Source: Muribaculum sp. An289 (lineage in GTDB: Bacteria; Bacteroidota; Bacteroidia; Bacteroidales; UBA932). Taken from it: a stretch of 64,000 bases of DNA. This document shows, in pieces, positions 7,869 to 16,828 of the stretch. A model generated the notes under the pieces. The model searched no databases. It worked only from the letters and a program-made list of their open reading frames with translations, and was not told the origin of the DNA. The translations under genes and the position numbers were made by a program. The first letter of the stretch is position 1. Every line of letters begins with the position of its first letter. The stretch lies in contig NZ_NFIV01000006.1 in the NCBI RefSeq assembly GCF_002159555.1, positions 143,502 to 207,501 on the forward strand, given 5' to 3'.

Positions 7869-10826
7869 ATGTTAAAGGTTTACAGCGCTTCGGCCGGTTC
7901 TGGCAAGACTTTCCGGTTGGCAAAAGAATACATAAAGCTTCTTTTCAGGCATGAATACGCCTATCGGAACATACTTGCCGTGACTTTTACAAACAAGGCG
8001 ACGGAAGAAATGAAGTCCCGTATCCTTGAGCAGTTGAATGTGCTTGCGTCTTGTCCCGAAAAGTCCCCTTACTATGAGGACATAGCTTCGGCATGCGGGT
8101 TTTCCGCCAAAGAAACCGCAGAAACGGCAAGAAATGTCCTGGAACGCATAATGAATGATTATACGACATTCTCCGTAAGCACCATAGACCGGTTCTTCCA
8201 AAGGACGATGAGGGCTTTTGCCCGCGAACTCGGGCTTTACGGCTCCTATTCAGTTGATTTGGACAGGATGGCTGTTTATTCGGAGGGTATAGATGACGTA
8301 GTGGACTCCATAGGCGGTGACAGCACGGATCCGGCATTGATCGGATGGTTGGTGGAGATGGCGATGGATTCTTTTGAAAGAGGGGGAAAATGGAATGTCA
8401 AGGATTTTCTTAAAAATTCCGGAACGGAAATTTTCAGCGAAGAGTTCCGCATAAAGAGCGGAGGAGTCCCATACGACAGGGCTTTGCCGAAAAAATCCAT
8501 AGCCCTCGTGCGTGAACGGTGCGGACGCATTATGGGAGATTTTGAGCAGGGAATGTCCGGTTATGCTTCCCGTGCGCTGTCTGTCATCTCGGAAGGGATG
8601 CTGGCTCCGGAAGATTTTATCGGAGGGGGCCGTTCGCCTTTCAGGAAGCTTCGTGATATTGCGGAAGGCAAACTTTTTGAAATCCCCGATTCTCTGACGG
8701 CCAGGATTGATGCCTCATCCGAGGCATGGTACGCAAGGACATCTGCCTTCAAAGACCGCATATCGGCAGTGTATCCGTCTCTTAACGATTGCCTGCACGA
8801 AATGAAGGTTTATTATGAAGACAATCATGTTTTGTACAATACTGCCGTTGCTGTCTCTTCGGAACTGTTGCGCCTCGGTGTCGTGTCAGACATAGCGTCT
8901 GCGATAGCGAGCATTCTGAGAGAACGCAACACTGTCATGCTGGACGATACGAACCAGGCTTTGGCAGGGATTATTTCCGATGACGATACCCCTTTCGTGT
9001 ACGAGAAGCTCGGTACGCGTTATGACGACTACCTTTTGGATGAGTTCCAGGATACTTCGAGGTTGCAGTGGCACAATTTCCTGCCTCTTGTATCCAATTC
9101 TGTATCACAGGGCGGTGAAACATTGGTGGTCGGAGACGTAAAACAGAGTATCTACAGGTGGCGCTCCGGAGATTGGCGTATTTTGGGCGGAGAAATTAAA
9201 GAAAGATTTCCAGATGCCTTGTTTGAAAGCATGAAGGAAAACTGGAGGAGTCTTGGCAACATAGTTTCATTCAACAATGATTTTTTTTCTTTTGCGGTAG
9301 AGCGTTGCGGAAGCAGTATGCTTTCCGAGGTATATGCCGATATACGGCAGGAAGTACCGTCCCTCCGTGCGCAGAAGGCCGAAGGCGGGCATGTGCATAT
9401 CAGGTTTTTGTCGAAGGATGACGATGTTTCATCGGCCGATGAATGCTTGCTGTCTTCTATTTCGCGTTTGCGCGCCAACGGGTACGTATTTTCCGACATT
9501 ACTTTGCTGGTCCGTTCCAACTCGGACGGCGAAAGGGCCGTGGAACTCTTGAAAAACAATGGTATTCCGGTAATTTCAGATGATTCGTTACTTGTAGGCA
9601 ATTCATTTGCGGTAAAATATGTCATAAATACGCTCCGGAAAACCGCTCCCGGCGACATGCCTGCCATGTCTCTGTATGCCTTTTGCGAAGCTTGTGTCGC
9701 TGAGTTGCCAGAGGAAACCATGGCTCCGGATACGGCCCATGTATACGCTTTCCTTGACAAGGTCAATGAGTTCGTTTCTTCCGAGGGCGATGATCCGCAT
9801 GGATTTCTTTCATGGTGGGAGACTTTTTCGCAGTCATTTACCGTACCTGCCCCGGAAAACGATTATGCGGTGAGGGTTATGACTGTGCACAAGTCAAAAG
9901 GCCTCGATTTCAAGGCCGTGATAGTCCCTTACCTTGAAGTGCCGATGTACAAGGCTTCTAAAAGATGGGTGAGACTCCCCGAAGACGATTTCGGTACCGG
10001 ATTGTTGGTGCCGGTCGTGTTGAACTCTAAGTCTGAAAAAACGCTTTTCGCAGATGATTACAGAGAGGAGGCGGAGCTTTCCATAGTGGACAATTTCAAT
10101 ATAGCTTACGTGGCCTTTACGCGCGGCGTGGAGGAGCTGGTGATTATATGTGATCCGCTCTCAAAAGCTTTTATGTCCAATCCGTCCGAACCTTCGAGAA
10201 TCTCGGAATACCTGTATGCTTTCTGCCGTGAAAACCGGGGTGAAGGCATGTCTTTCGATTTCGGGGATTGGATGCGCGCTTCATCAGGAAACAGGCAGAA
10301 TAAAACGGAAAATGCCATAGTGCCGTATTTTCGTCCTTTGTCATTCGGCAACAGGCTGAAACTCGCGTATGACAGTTTCGATTATTTCACCGATGCTCCG
10401 CAAAGGCGCGGTAGGGGGAAAATACTGCACACGATCATGTCGCGCATAAAATCGGTAGGGGACATTGAAGGTTCCCTGTCCCGTTCCGTGATGGAAGGGG
10501 ACATAAGCCTTGCAGAAATGCCGGAATATCTTGAAGAGATAAATTCTGCGGTCTCGTCCGTAGAAAAATACGGCTGGTTTACCGGAAAATACGATGTTTT
10601 GACCGAAATAGAGATCATCGAACCCGGAGGGCGGATAAGCCGCCCGGACAGGGTGCTTGTCTCCGGAAACGAAGCCGTTGCGATAGACTATAAATTCGGG
10701 AGACAGGAAGCCGGCCATGAAAGACAGATAAGACGCTACATGTCTCTTTTGTCCTCGATGGGCTATTTGCGGGTAAAAGGCTTCCTCTGGTACGTTGAAC
10801 AAGGTCACATTCTTGGTTTTGAATAA
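7869..10826 (+). CDS. addA: AddA-like UvrD/RecB helicase-nuclease
   Basis: A 985-residue superfamily 1A helicase fused to a nuclease. Walker A is SASAGSGKTFRLAKEY at residues 6-21; motif II is LLDEFQDTSRLQW near 388; motif III is VVGDVKQSIYRWRSGD near 419; motif V is MTVHKSKGLDFKAVIVP near 670; a final RecB-type nuclease domain has RGKILHTIMSRI near 848 and AVAIDYKFGRQEAG near 935. With the preceding gene it should unwind and resect DNA ends for RecA loading. The start ATG follows the upstream TGA by one base, so the two are translationally coupled. Symbol given by similarity of architecture to AddA. Confidence 0.85.
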   Translation: MLKVYSASAGSGKTFRLAKEYIKLLFRHEYAYRNILAVTFTNKATEEMKSRILEQLNVLASCPEKSPYYEDIASACGFSAKETAETARNVLERIMNDYTTFSVSTIDRFFQRTMRAFARELGLYGSYSVDLDRMAVYSEGIDDVVDSIGGDSTDPALIGWLVEMAMDSFERGGKWNVKDFLKNSGTEIFSEEFRIKSGGVPYDRALPKKSIALVRERCGRIMGDFEQGMSGYASRALSVISEGMLAPEDFIGGGRSPFRKLRDIAEGKLFEIPDSLTARIDASSEAWYARTSAFKDRISAVYPSLNDCLHEMKVYYEDNHVLYNTAVAVSSELLRLGVVSDIASAIASILRERNTVMLDDTNQALAGIISDDDTPFVYEKLGTRYDDYLLDEFQDTSRLQWHNFLPLVSNSVSQGGETLVVGDVKQSIYRWRSGDWRILGGEIKERFPDALFESMKENWRSLGNIVSFNNDFFSFAVERCGSSMLSEVYADIRQEVPSLRAQKAEGGHVHIRFLSKDDDVSSADECLLSSISRLRANGYVFSDITLLVRSNSDGERAVELLKNNGIPVISDDSLLVGNSFAVKYVINTLRKTAPGDMPAMSLYAFCEACVAELPEETMAPDTAHVYAFLDKVNEFVSSEGDDPHGFLSWWETFSQSFTVPAPENDYAVRVMTVHKSKGLDFKAVIVPYLEVPMYKASKRWVRLPEDDFGTGLLVPVVLNSKSEKTLFADDYREEAELSIVDNFNIAYVAFTRGVEELVIICDPLSKAFMSNPSEPSRISEYLYAFCRENRGEGMSFDFGDWMRASSGNRQNKTENAIVPYFRPLSFGNRLKLAYDSFDYFTDAPQRRGRGKILHTIMSRIKSVGDIEGSLSRSVMEGDISLAEMPEYLEEINSAVSSVEKYGWFTGKYDVLTEIEIIEPGGRISRPDRVLVSGNEAVAIDYKFGRQEAGHERQIRRYMSLLSSMGYLRVKGFLWYVEQGHILGFE

Positions 10827-10886
10827 TGAAGTGCTTCCGCTTCCGGCTACGGTCAAAACCGGCCAATGAGAATCGGTTCAAAATTT

Positions 10887-10919
10887 ATTGGCATATCTCT
10901 CGGTTTTTTCGTACCTTTG
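10887..10919 (+). promoter_or_regulatory. Promoter of the three-lipoprotein operon
   Basis: ATTG (10887-10890), a 21-base spacer and TACCTTTG (10912-10919) resemble the Bacteroidota consensus; the first start codon follows 28 bases later. Confidence 0.65.
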
Positions 10920-10946
10920 TGTTTGAATTTAAATATTTTATAATCA

Positions 10947-11921
10947 ATGAAACGTTTTTTAGTACCATTTGTTTTATTAGTTGGGATTTTTTCATGTTCC
11001 AAAGGGACTGAGGAAGTTCCTACAATGGATTCCGTGATTGAAATAGATCCCGGAATCGTGGAAGTCGAGGCTGCGGGAGGAACTTATACTGTCAGCTATT
11101 CGATAACCGATCCTGCCGAAGATGGCGTAATCGAGACTCCGATATGCACCGATGGATGGTGTAATCAATTCGATGTCAGCGAACCGGGCGTTATTTCGTT
11201 CAATGTGGACCCCAATACGGTTCCCGGTGAAAGAAGGACGGAGGTAACCGTTCTGTATTCCAATGCGGAGGAACCTGCTGTGTTTACGGTAATCCAAGCG
11301 GATCCGACCAAAGTTCTGGCATCTGATCTGGATAATACTCTCTGGACTGCCGAAGTTTGTGAATTCGACCGCGATTCTACCATATTCAGGCTATTGACGG
11401 AATATAATGAACTGAGTTATCAGACGATAACCGCAGGGGAATTTGCTGACCAGTATGCGATTGACTATAATATGGCAAATCCGGACAGCCCGATATCTCC
11501 GGATGACGCGCTCGGATTTCAATTCATCGATACTCCGGAGTACAGGTCATACGCCAATGTTCTTTTCGGCGGCAATCAGATAGAGTTCGTCCACGGGGCT
11601 TCTAATCCTGTCGGCGGTGTAGCGGTCACGGATTTTTCAGGGCCTTACGTGTTTGATGAAAGCACCGGTATAATTACGGTAAACGACAAGAGCAACACGA
11701 ACTATGAAAGGGAAGTAACCATACATGTCTCAAAGGACGGGGATTACCTTCTGTTCAGAATCATCAAGATGTGGTGGCCTGAGACTATTGCAGACTATTA
11801 CGGGGGTGACAAGCCTTATTTGGGTTTCAATGTTACCAATTACAACGGAACTCAAGCATATTGCCCTTACGGGTATCTTTTGTACAGAATGAAACTTTCA
11901 CAAAACGAAGATGAGCAGTAA
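10947..11921 (+). CDS. BACON-domain lipoprotein
   Basis: A 324-residue predicted lipoprotein: MKRFLVPFVLLVGIFSC ends in a lipobox, followed by SKGTEE. Residues about 35-115 form a BACON-like all-beta domain (EVEAAGGTYTVSYSI and TEVTVLYSNAEEPAVFTVIQ), the carbohydrate- or surface-associated fold common in Bacteroidales. The remaining 200 residues have no family I recognise; they are rich in Tyr, Asp and Asn as in extracellular proteins. First gene of an operon with two more lipoproteins (34-base gap to the next). Expected location is the outer membrane; ligand unknown. Confidence 0.7.
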   Translation: MKRFLVPFVLLVGIFSCSKGTEEVPTMDSVIEIDPGIVEVEAAGGTYTVSYSITDPAEDGVIETPICTDGWCNQFDVSEPGVISFNVDPNTVPGERRTEVTVLYSNAEEPAVFTVIQADPTKVLASDLDNTLWTAEVCEFDRDSTIFRLLTEYNELSYQTITAGEFADQYAIDYNMANPDSPISPDDALGFQFIDTPEYRSYANVLFGGNQIEFVHGASNPVGGVAVTDFSGPYVFDESTGIITVNDKSNTNYEREVTIHVSKDGDYLLFRIIKMWWPETIADYYGGDKPYLGFNVTNYNGTQAYCPYGYLLYRMKLSQNEDEQ

Positions 11922-11955
11922 AAAACAATCAAAATTTAAATAAAAAAAGAAAACA

Positions 11956-13914
11956 ATGAAAAATATATTTACTTTATTGAAAATATCGGTGTTGGCACTG
12001 ATTGCCATGTCGGTCTTTTCCTGTAAAAAGGACGAAGTGAAGACAGTCCCTACTGTAAGTGTCGAATTTGTGTCCTCGGGCATGACTTCGGCTACGCTTA
12101 GCATAACTTCTGAAAATGCAAATGAATTGGCATACATGATGTTGAACGATGCGGCGGAAGTGCCTTCAGCAAGGGGTATATTGACCGCAGGTACAAAGAT
12201 ACAGGTTCCCGGCGGGGATGTGACGGTTTCCGACCTTGTCGCCGGTGAAACTTATCATATAGCGGCTGCGGCTGTTTCGGAAAACGGCGAATATTCTGAG
12301 GTGGCGACTCTGGAGTTCGGCACATCGGGGCAGAATTGTTCGTTTGACATTGATGTGATTTCCGCTACGGACAAATCCATATCGTATTCGGTAGTTCCTT
12401 CCATGGACAATGTAGACTATTATGTTGCCGCTTTGGAATTTTCCGTTTACGGGGACTCTGATGATGAAGCCATATATGAAGCCGTGGCCGAAAGTGCGGC
12501 ACAGGCGGCTTCCGCAGCAGGGATTTCGTTGCAGGAATACCTTTCACAGAATCTCCATAGGGGAGAATATTCCGGTGTTGTTTCGGAACTCGTCCCTGAA
12601 ACCGAATATTTGCTGACGGTATTCGGCATGTCTTCAGAAGATGCGTCCCCTACGACCCCTCTTTCAAGGATAGAAACATCTACAGTGCCTGAAACTCCGG
12701 AACTTACATTCGATTTGGAATACTCTGACGTTACAACCACGACTGTCCATTTGAAAGTGACTCCTTCAAACAAGACAGCACAGTTTATATTCCTCTGCCT
12801 TCCATCCGCGAATTTCCCTGATCTGACAGAAGATGATGCGGATGAAATCGCTCAGAGATATGTAGATGGCGTTAAAAGCTATTTGGATGCCGGAATAGGA
12901 CTTTATACTGGTGATCAGGACGTGCCTAACTTCTCGATAATGCAGAATACTGAATACTATTTCTTCGCTTTCGGATATACTCCGGGTGTGGGTATTTCAA
13001 GCAAATGCGAACTTGTGTCGTTCATGAGCGAAAGGGGCGTCGTTCCGGAGGACTTCGAGGCAGAAATAATCATAGATGCCACGACAGCGAAGCGTATCTC
13101 GGCCAGAGTGGTTCCGGCAGCCGGGTTTGAAAGCATCTTTTACGGTTGTGTCGCAATTCCTACCGATGAGTATACGGAAGAACTCGCAAAAGAGAGTGTC
13201 GAGCAGGCGATAGTCGATTATTACAACCAGCAGGTAGAATTTAATCCTACATACTCTATGCTGGATGCCGTTACTGCCGTATGCGACAGAGGTGAAGGAT
13301 GGTTTGAACCGTCAGGGCTTACTCCTGAAACGGAATATACTGTCGCTGCAGTATCCGTTTCAAATGAAGGTATCGCGGCAAAGGTTCTGACTACCACGGC
13401 TACCACAGGTTCGGAGGATGTTTCGGCAGCGACTTTCACAAGTACTTTCGTGAAAGTTTATGACGGTAATGAGGCATTGGAGGCCGGCTTGTTTGCCGAC
13501 TCGCCTCATCTGATGAAAGACAAAGGTATTGCAGTGTTCCATTTCGAACGTTCGTCCGAGGCTGTGGAATGCTATTATTACATGGCGAACGGAGACTATT
13601 CCAACCCAGATGAAGAATTCAAGACCGATGATGACCTGTTGAGTTGGATAACTACCAATCCGTATTTCTATCAGGCTGACGAAAACACCCACTACGCTTT
13701 CGTGTCGGTTGATTTCTATGATGCATACACTTATTTGGGATGGTACTACACCATGCTTACTGTCGCAAAGGATTCACAGGGAATGTGGGGGCCTGTGGGC
13801 AGGACAATGATTCTGCCAGAGTATGCGAAAAGAGGAGATATCCAGGAATTGGTAGACCTCATCAATGAAATAGAGGCTGGTACAGAAAGTCTTTCAATTA
13901 AAGCAAGTAAATGA
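11956..13914 (+). CDS. Large lipoprotein with repeated fibronectin III-like domains
   Basis: A 652-residue predicted lipoprotein with signal MKNIFTLLKISVLALIAMSVFSC and a KKDE start to the mature protein. It contains about four repeats of a beta-sandwich unit, each closing with a similar strand: ELVPETEYLLTVFGMSSE, MQNTEYYFFAFGYTPG, GLTPETEYTVAAVSVSNEG, plus DLVAGETYHIAAAAVSENG at the N terminus. This closing motif is typical of Fn3-like domains. The same motif occurs in the separate lipoprotein at 28680-30736. The gene overlaps the next by four bases (ATGA). Function unknown; surface adhesion or a structural role beside fimbrillin-like proteins is an inference. Confidence 0.7.
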   Translation: MKNIFTLLKISVLALIAMSVFSCKKDEVKTVPTVSVEFVSSGMTSATLSITSENANELAYMMLNDAAEVPSARGILTAGTKIQVPGGDVTVSDLVAGETYHIAAAAVSENGEYSEVATLEFGTSGQNCSFDIDVISATDKSISYSVVPSMDNVDYYVAALEFSVYGDSDDEAIYEAVAESAAQAASAAGISLQEYLSQNLHRGEYSGVVSELVPETEYLLTVFGMSSEDASPTTPLSRIETSTVPETPELTFDLEYSDVTTTTVHLKVTPSNKTAQFIFLCLPSANFPDLTEDDADEIAQRYVDGVKSYLDAGIGLYTGDQDVPNFSIMQNTEYYFFAFGYTPGVGISSKCELVSFMSERGVVPEDFEAEIIIDATTAKRISARVVPAAGFESIFYGCVAIPTDEYTEELAKESVEQAIVDYYNQQVEFNPTYSMLDAVTAVCDRGEGWFEPSGLTPETEYTVAAVSVSNEGIAAKVLTTTATTGSEDVSAATFTSTFVKVYDGNEALEAGLFADSPHLMKDKGIAVFHFERSSEAVECYYYMANGDYSNPDEEFKTDDDLLSWITTNPYFYQADENTHYAFVSVDFYDAYTYLGWYYTMLTVAKDSQGMWGPVGRTMILPEYAKRGDIQELVDLINEIEAGTESLSIKASK

Positions 13915-15527
13915 TGAGAAACATATACAGCTTGTTGATAATGATTCCGGCAATCCTTGTGATTGCCGGTTGTGAAAAGAACGGGCAGGAATCGGTTCTG
14001 GTGCCTTTGACTGTTTCCGTGTCAGATGACGGCTTCCTGTCATCGGACGGTGCGGCCGTATATCCTGCTGAATTCTCGGACGGGGATGCGATAGGTTTGT
14101 TTGCGGTTGAAAACGGAACGGTGTTAGAAGCTGTGGACAATCTTCGTCTTACGGCTTCATCCAATGGAGGGTCCATTGTCTGGTCTTCTTCGGATTCAGT
14201 CATGACATTTCCTGAAAATGCGGTTTATTATGCATATTATCCGTATCAGGAAAATTTCGGGGCCTCTGTAGACCCGGCTGCGACCACGGCTTCGGAATTT
14301 TTTGCTGACTTCATTGCAGGATGGAATTTGCCGGATGACCAGAGCAACGGTTTTGCAGATTATGACCTGTCTGTAGGAACAGCGTCTCCTTCATCGGGTA
14401 GGCTTGATTTTGAAATGTCCCATGCGATGGGATTGGTGAAAATAAGTCTTCCGGAGAAAACTTACCGCTTTACCAATACGGACAGGCAGATTCCTGACTA
14501 TTCTTTGTCCGGCAATGTGGTTTTCAATGACTTTAAGCCGTGGACGGATGGCAACTTTTACATTTATTTGATCATGCCGGGGAATTTCAGCCTGTCTGGC
14601 AGTTACGGGGATACACCGTGGCAACAGGACGGCGAGGCGATAGCCGACAATTGCGTGACTATAGACTATGGCGAACCTGAAGTGATAGAGCATTTGCTGC
14701 AAGTCGGTGATTTCTTTCTTGCGGACGGCTCTCTGATTTCTAAGGACGCTCCGGCATCAGAGGTGTCCTCGGCCGATGTGATAGGCATTGTATGCCAGAT
14801 TGATCCTGACAGGATAGCAGATGGTGAAAAAGAGGCCCTTGGCGGTGTCGCGCATGCCATTGTTCTGGCTACGCGGGTAGCAGGTTTTTTAAGCGCAGAT
14901 AATTTAGGGTATATGCGCCGTTTCTATACCGATTATTCTATTCAGAATACTGACTTCGAGGCCAGCTATACAAGGGACGAGGAGGAAATAGGTTTTCCTA
15001 ATATCCCGATGACATCCGATCTGCAAGAACTGTATACGTTGGCAGATGAAAATCTGGATGGATATAGAGCCACTCATTTGATATATACCGAAAGGGCGGA
15101 TGATTTCGCAAAGGGATATTATCCCGGTTTTAAGGCGGTATATGATTTTGCTTCAGAAGTGGGAGGCCCGGCAGAGGGTGTCACTACAGGTTGGTTCATG
15201 CCGTCGGGAGGCCAGTATCTTGATGCAATCCGCAATCTATGCAATGTAGAATTGGATATTACCGGTATCGTTGCATCGGGTGTCGCGAACGGCAGTATGG
15301 CATGGGAAGGCCAAGGCGCTCTGGCATCGGCCATGAATAAGGCCATGGAGAAAGTTTCCAACAATAATAAAATACTGTATAGCGATTATCAGAACGGGGT
15401 TATGATTGCGGCTACCGCATCTGACAAATATTACAGATATATAGATATCGCCGATGGAGGCTGGGTGGACTATATATGTTTCTTTAAATATGCTACTTCG
15501 ATTGTAAGGCCTATGTTGGCATTCTGA
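13911..15527 (+). CDS. Fimbrillin-like lipoprotein
   Basis: A 538-residue lipoprotein with signal MMRNIYSLLIMIPAILVIAGC. Residues 30-260 match the fimbrillin family (Mfa-like/FimA-type) pattern: FSDGDAIGLFAVENG, VYYAYYPYQENF, then DLSVGTASPSSGRLDFEMSHAMGLVKISL, the core of the first fimbrillin domain. The C-terminal half is different and resembles the region of Bacteroidales fimbrillin-like proteins that describe features of an assembled tip or of a soluble surface protein. It starts four bases inside the preceding gene and is followed by a strong hairpin terminator, so it ends the operon. Whether it is a pilus subunit or only a paralogous surface lipoprotein cannot be told. Confidence 0.75.
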   Translation: MMRNIYSLLIMIPAILVIAGCEKNGQESVLVPLTVSVSDDGFLSSDGAAVYPAEFSDGDAIGLFAVENGTVLEAVDNLRLTASSNGGSIVWSSSDSVMTFPENAVYYAYYPYQENFGASVDPAATTASEFFADFIAGWNLPDDQSNGFADYDLSVGTASPSSGRLDFEMSHAMGLVKISLPEKTYRFTNTDRQIPDYSLSGNVVFNDFKPWTDGNFYIYLIMPGNFSLSGSYGDTPWQQDGEAIADNCVTIDYGEPEVIEHLLQVGDFFLADGSLISKDAPASEVSSADVIGIVCQIDPDRIADGEKEALGGVAHAIVLATRVAGFLSADNLGYMRRFYTDYSIQNTDFEASYTRDEEEIGFPNIPMTSDLQELYTLADENLDGYRATHLIYTERADDFAKGYYPGFKAVYDFASEVGGPAEGVTTGWFMPSGGQYLDAIRNLCNVELDITGIVASGVANGSMAWEGQGALASAMNKAMEKVSNNNKILYSDYQNGVMIAATASDKYYRYIDIADGGWVDYICFFKYATSIVRPMLAF

Positions 15528-15548
15528 CAGATATAAAGACTTTTCTTG

Positions 15549-15586
15549 GGGGGTTGTGTCAAAATGAAATTTTTGATACAACCCCT
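15549..15586. terminator. Bidirectional terminator between convergent genes
   Basis: GGGTTGTGTCAAAA pairs with TTTTGATACAACCC (one G-T pair) around a short loop. It lies between the fimbrillin-like gene and the convergent permease gene, and the A/T tracts on both sides of the loop serve either direction. Confidence 0.75.
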
Positions 15587-15587
15587 G

Positions 15588-16724
15588 TCATTTTTGGGAT
15601 TTTTCCTGCACACTGCCCGTGAGCATCCTTACGAATTTTATATGCGACAGGAATTTTGCGGCGAATACCCTTATCACCGTATACGACGGTATGGCAATGA
15701 GCATTCCGACCACTCCTCCCACATAGCCGGCCATAAGAAGGACGATGAAGATTTCGAGCGGGTGGGCCTTTACGCTGTTGGAATATATTATAGGTTGGAA
15801 TATGTAATTGTCAATGAGTTGCGCGAAGACGAAAATGGCTACAAGTATGGCCGTATATCCCCAGAAGCTGACATCTATCCCCATAGGGCTTGCCGAATAG
15901 TATTTCAGTATCAGGCCGAGGAAAGTGCCGATTACGCCTCCTGCGAATGGACCTACGTATGGAATGATGTTGAGAAGTCCGGTCATGAAGGCTATGCCGA
16001 CAGCCATGCTGAAAGTCAGGCCGGCAACGAAATGCAGTCCTATCGTGTTGATGAGCGCCACTCCGATGACTTCGATGATGAGCCCTATGAAATAGCGGCT
16101 GAGCAGTCTGTACATGTCTTCTATCGCCTCTCCCGTTTTCTGCGTGTATTTGTCGTTTACGAACGACAATATGATGTTTTTGAACATATTGTCATTGTTT
16201 ATGAAGAAAAACGAGATGAACACGATGGCGAAAAGCCCTACGCCTATGTTGATGATTGTCCCTGCCGCAGAGCCTATGATTGAGGTGAAAGTGCTGACAT
16301 CGAGTATGTTGCCGAGATGGTGGAGCAGCGCTGACTCAATCTTGAAGTCTGGCCCGAGAGCCGGGAACGTCTCTATGAGGAATCTGTTAAGCTCCATAAG
16401 CGGAAGTTCTATGCTGGCGCCGGTAGTGCGCAGGTTGGACGTGTCGAAATTGACTATGACGTTGCTGATGATAGGGATAATGAAGGAAAACAGAGAAAGG
16501 AGCACCACGAGTACTGTCACTATCGACAGTATGGATGCCAGCCACTTGGGGAAAACGAATTTTCTTATGCGTATTTTCCTCAATGTCCTTGCTATCGGGG
16601 TTGCGACAAGTGAAAATACCGCAGCGAGCAGTATGTATGATATTACTTCCCTGAAGTACCAGCAGAATGCCCCTATCAGGGCAATGGATGCCGCTATGAT
16701 AATGTATTTTGCCAATCGTTCCAT
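15588..16724 (-). CDS. AI-2E family (PerM-type) membrane permease
   Basis: A 378-residue inner-membrane protein of the AI-2E exporter/PerM superfamily. It has the characteristic order: two N-terminal helices (ERLAKYIIIAASIALIGAFCWYF and the next), a long hydrophilic domain of about 150 residues, then five closely spaced helices including GLLNIIPYVGPFAGGVIGTFLG, the family signature, and PLEIFIVLLMAGYVGGVVGML near the end. Members export autoinducer-2 or act as Na+/H+ antiporters or permeases of unknown substrate; nothing here chooses between these. The start MERLAKY is preferred over an upstream frame extension of 60 residues that runs through the intergenic promoters. Confidence 0.85.
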   Translation of the reverse strand: MERLAKYIIIAASIALIGAFCWYFREVISYILLAAVFSLVATPIARTLRKIRIRKFVFPKWLASILSIVTVLVVLLSLFSFIIPIISNVIVNFDTSNLRTTGASIELPLMELNRFLIETFPALGPDFKIESALLHHLGNILDVSTFTSIIGSAAGTIINIGVGLFAIVFISFFFINNDNMFKNIILSFVNDKYTQKTGEAIEDMYRLLSRYFIGLIIEVIGVALINTIGLHFVAGLTFSMAVGIAFMTGLLNIIPYVGPFAGGVIGTFLGLILKYYSASPMGIDVSFWGYTAILVAIFVFAQLIDNYIFQPIIYSNSVKAHPLEIFIVLLMAGYVGGVVGMLIAIPSYTVIRVFAAKFLSHIKFVRMLTGSVQEKSQK

Positions 16725-16728
16725 GTGA

Positions 16729-16736
16729 CAAACATA
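16729..16736 (-). promoter_or_regulatory. Possible -7 element of the permease gene
   Basis: TATGTTTG on the minus strand matches TAnnTTTG but ends only four bases before the start codon, so it would give a nearly leaderless mRNA. It may be chance. Confidence 0.3.
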
Positions 16737-16750
16737 CGCAAAAATTTTCC

Positions 16751-16758
16751 TATTTTTG
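16751..16758 (+). promoter_or_regulatory. Promoter -7 element of the Ca2+ ATPase gene
   Basis: TATTTTTG matches TAnnTTTG and leaves a leader of about 65 bases before the ATG at 16829. Confidence 0.5.
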
Positions 16759-16828
16759 CAAATTGTTGATTTTTTGTATGTTTTTTGCTGGACGGTGAAA
16801 GCATTTTGAAAACAGATTTTATAAAAAT

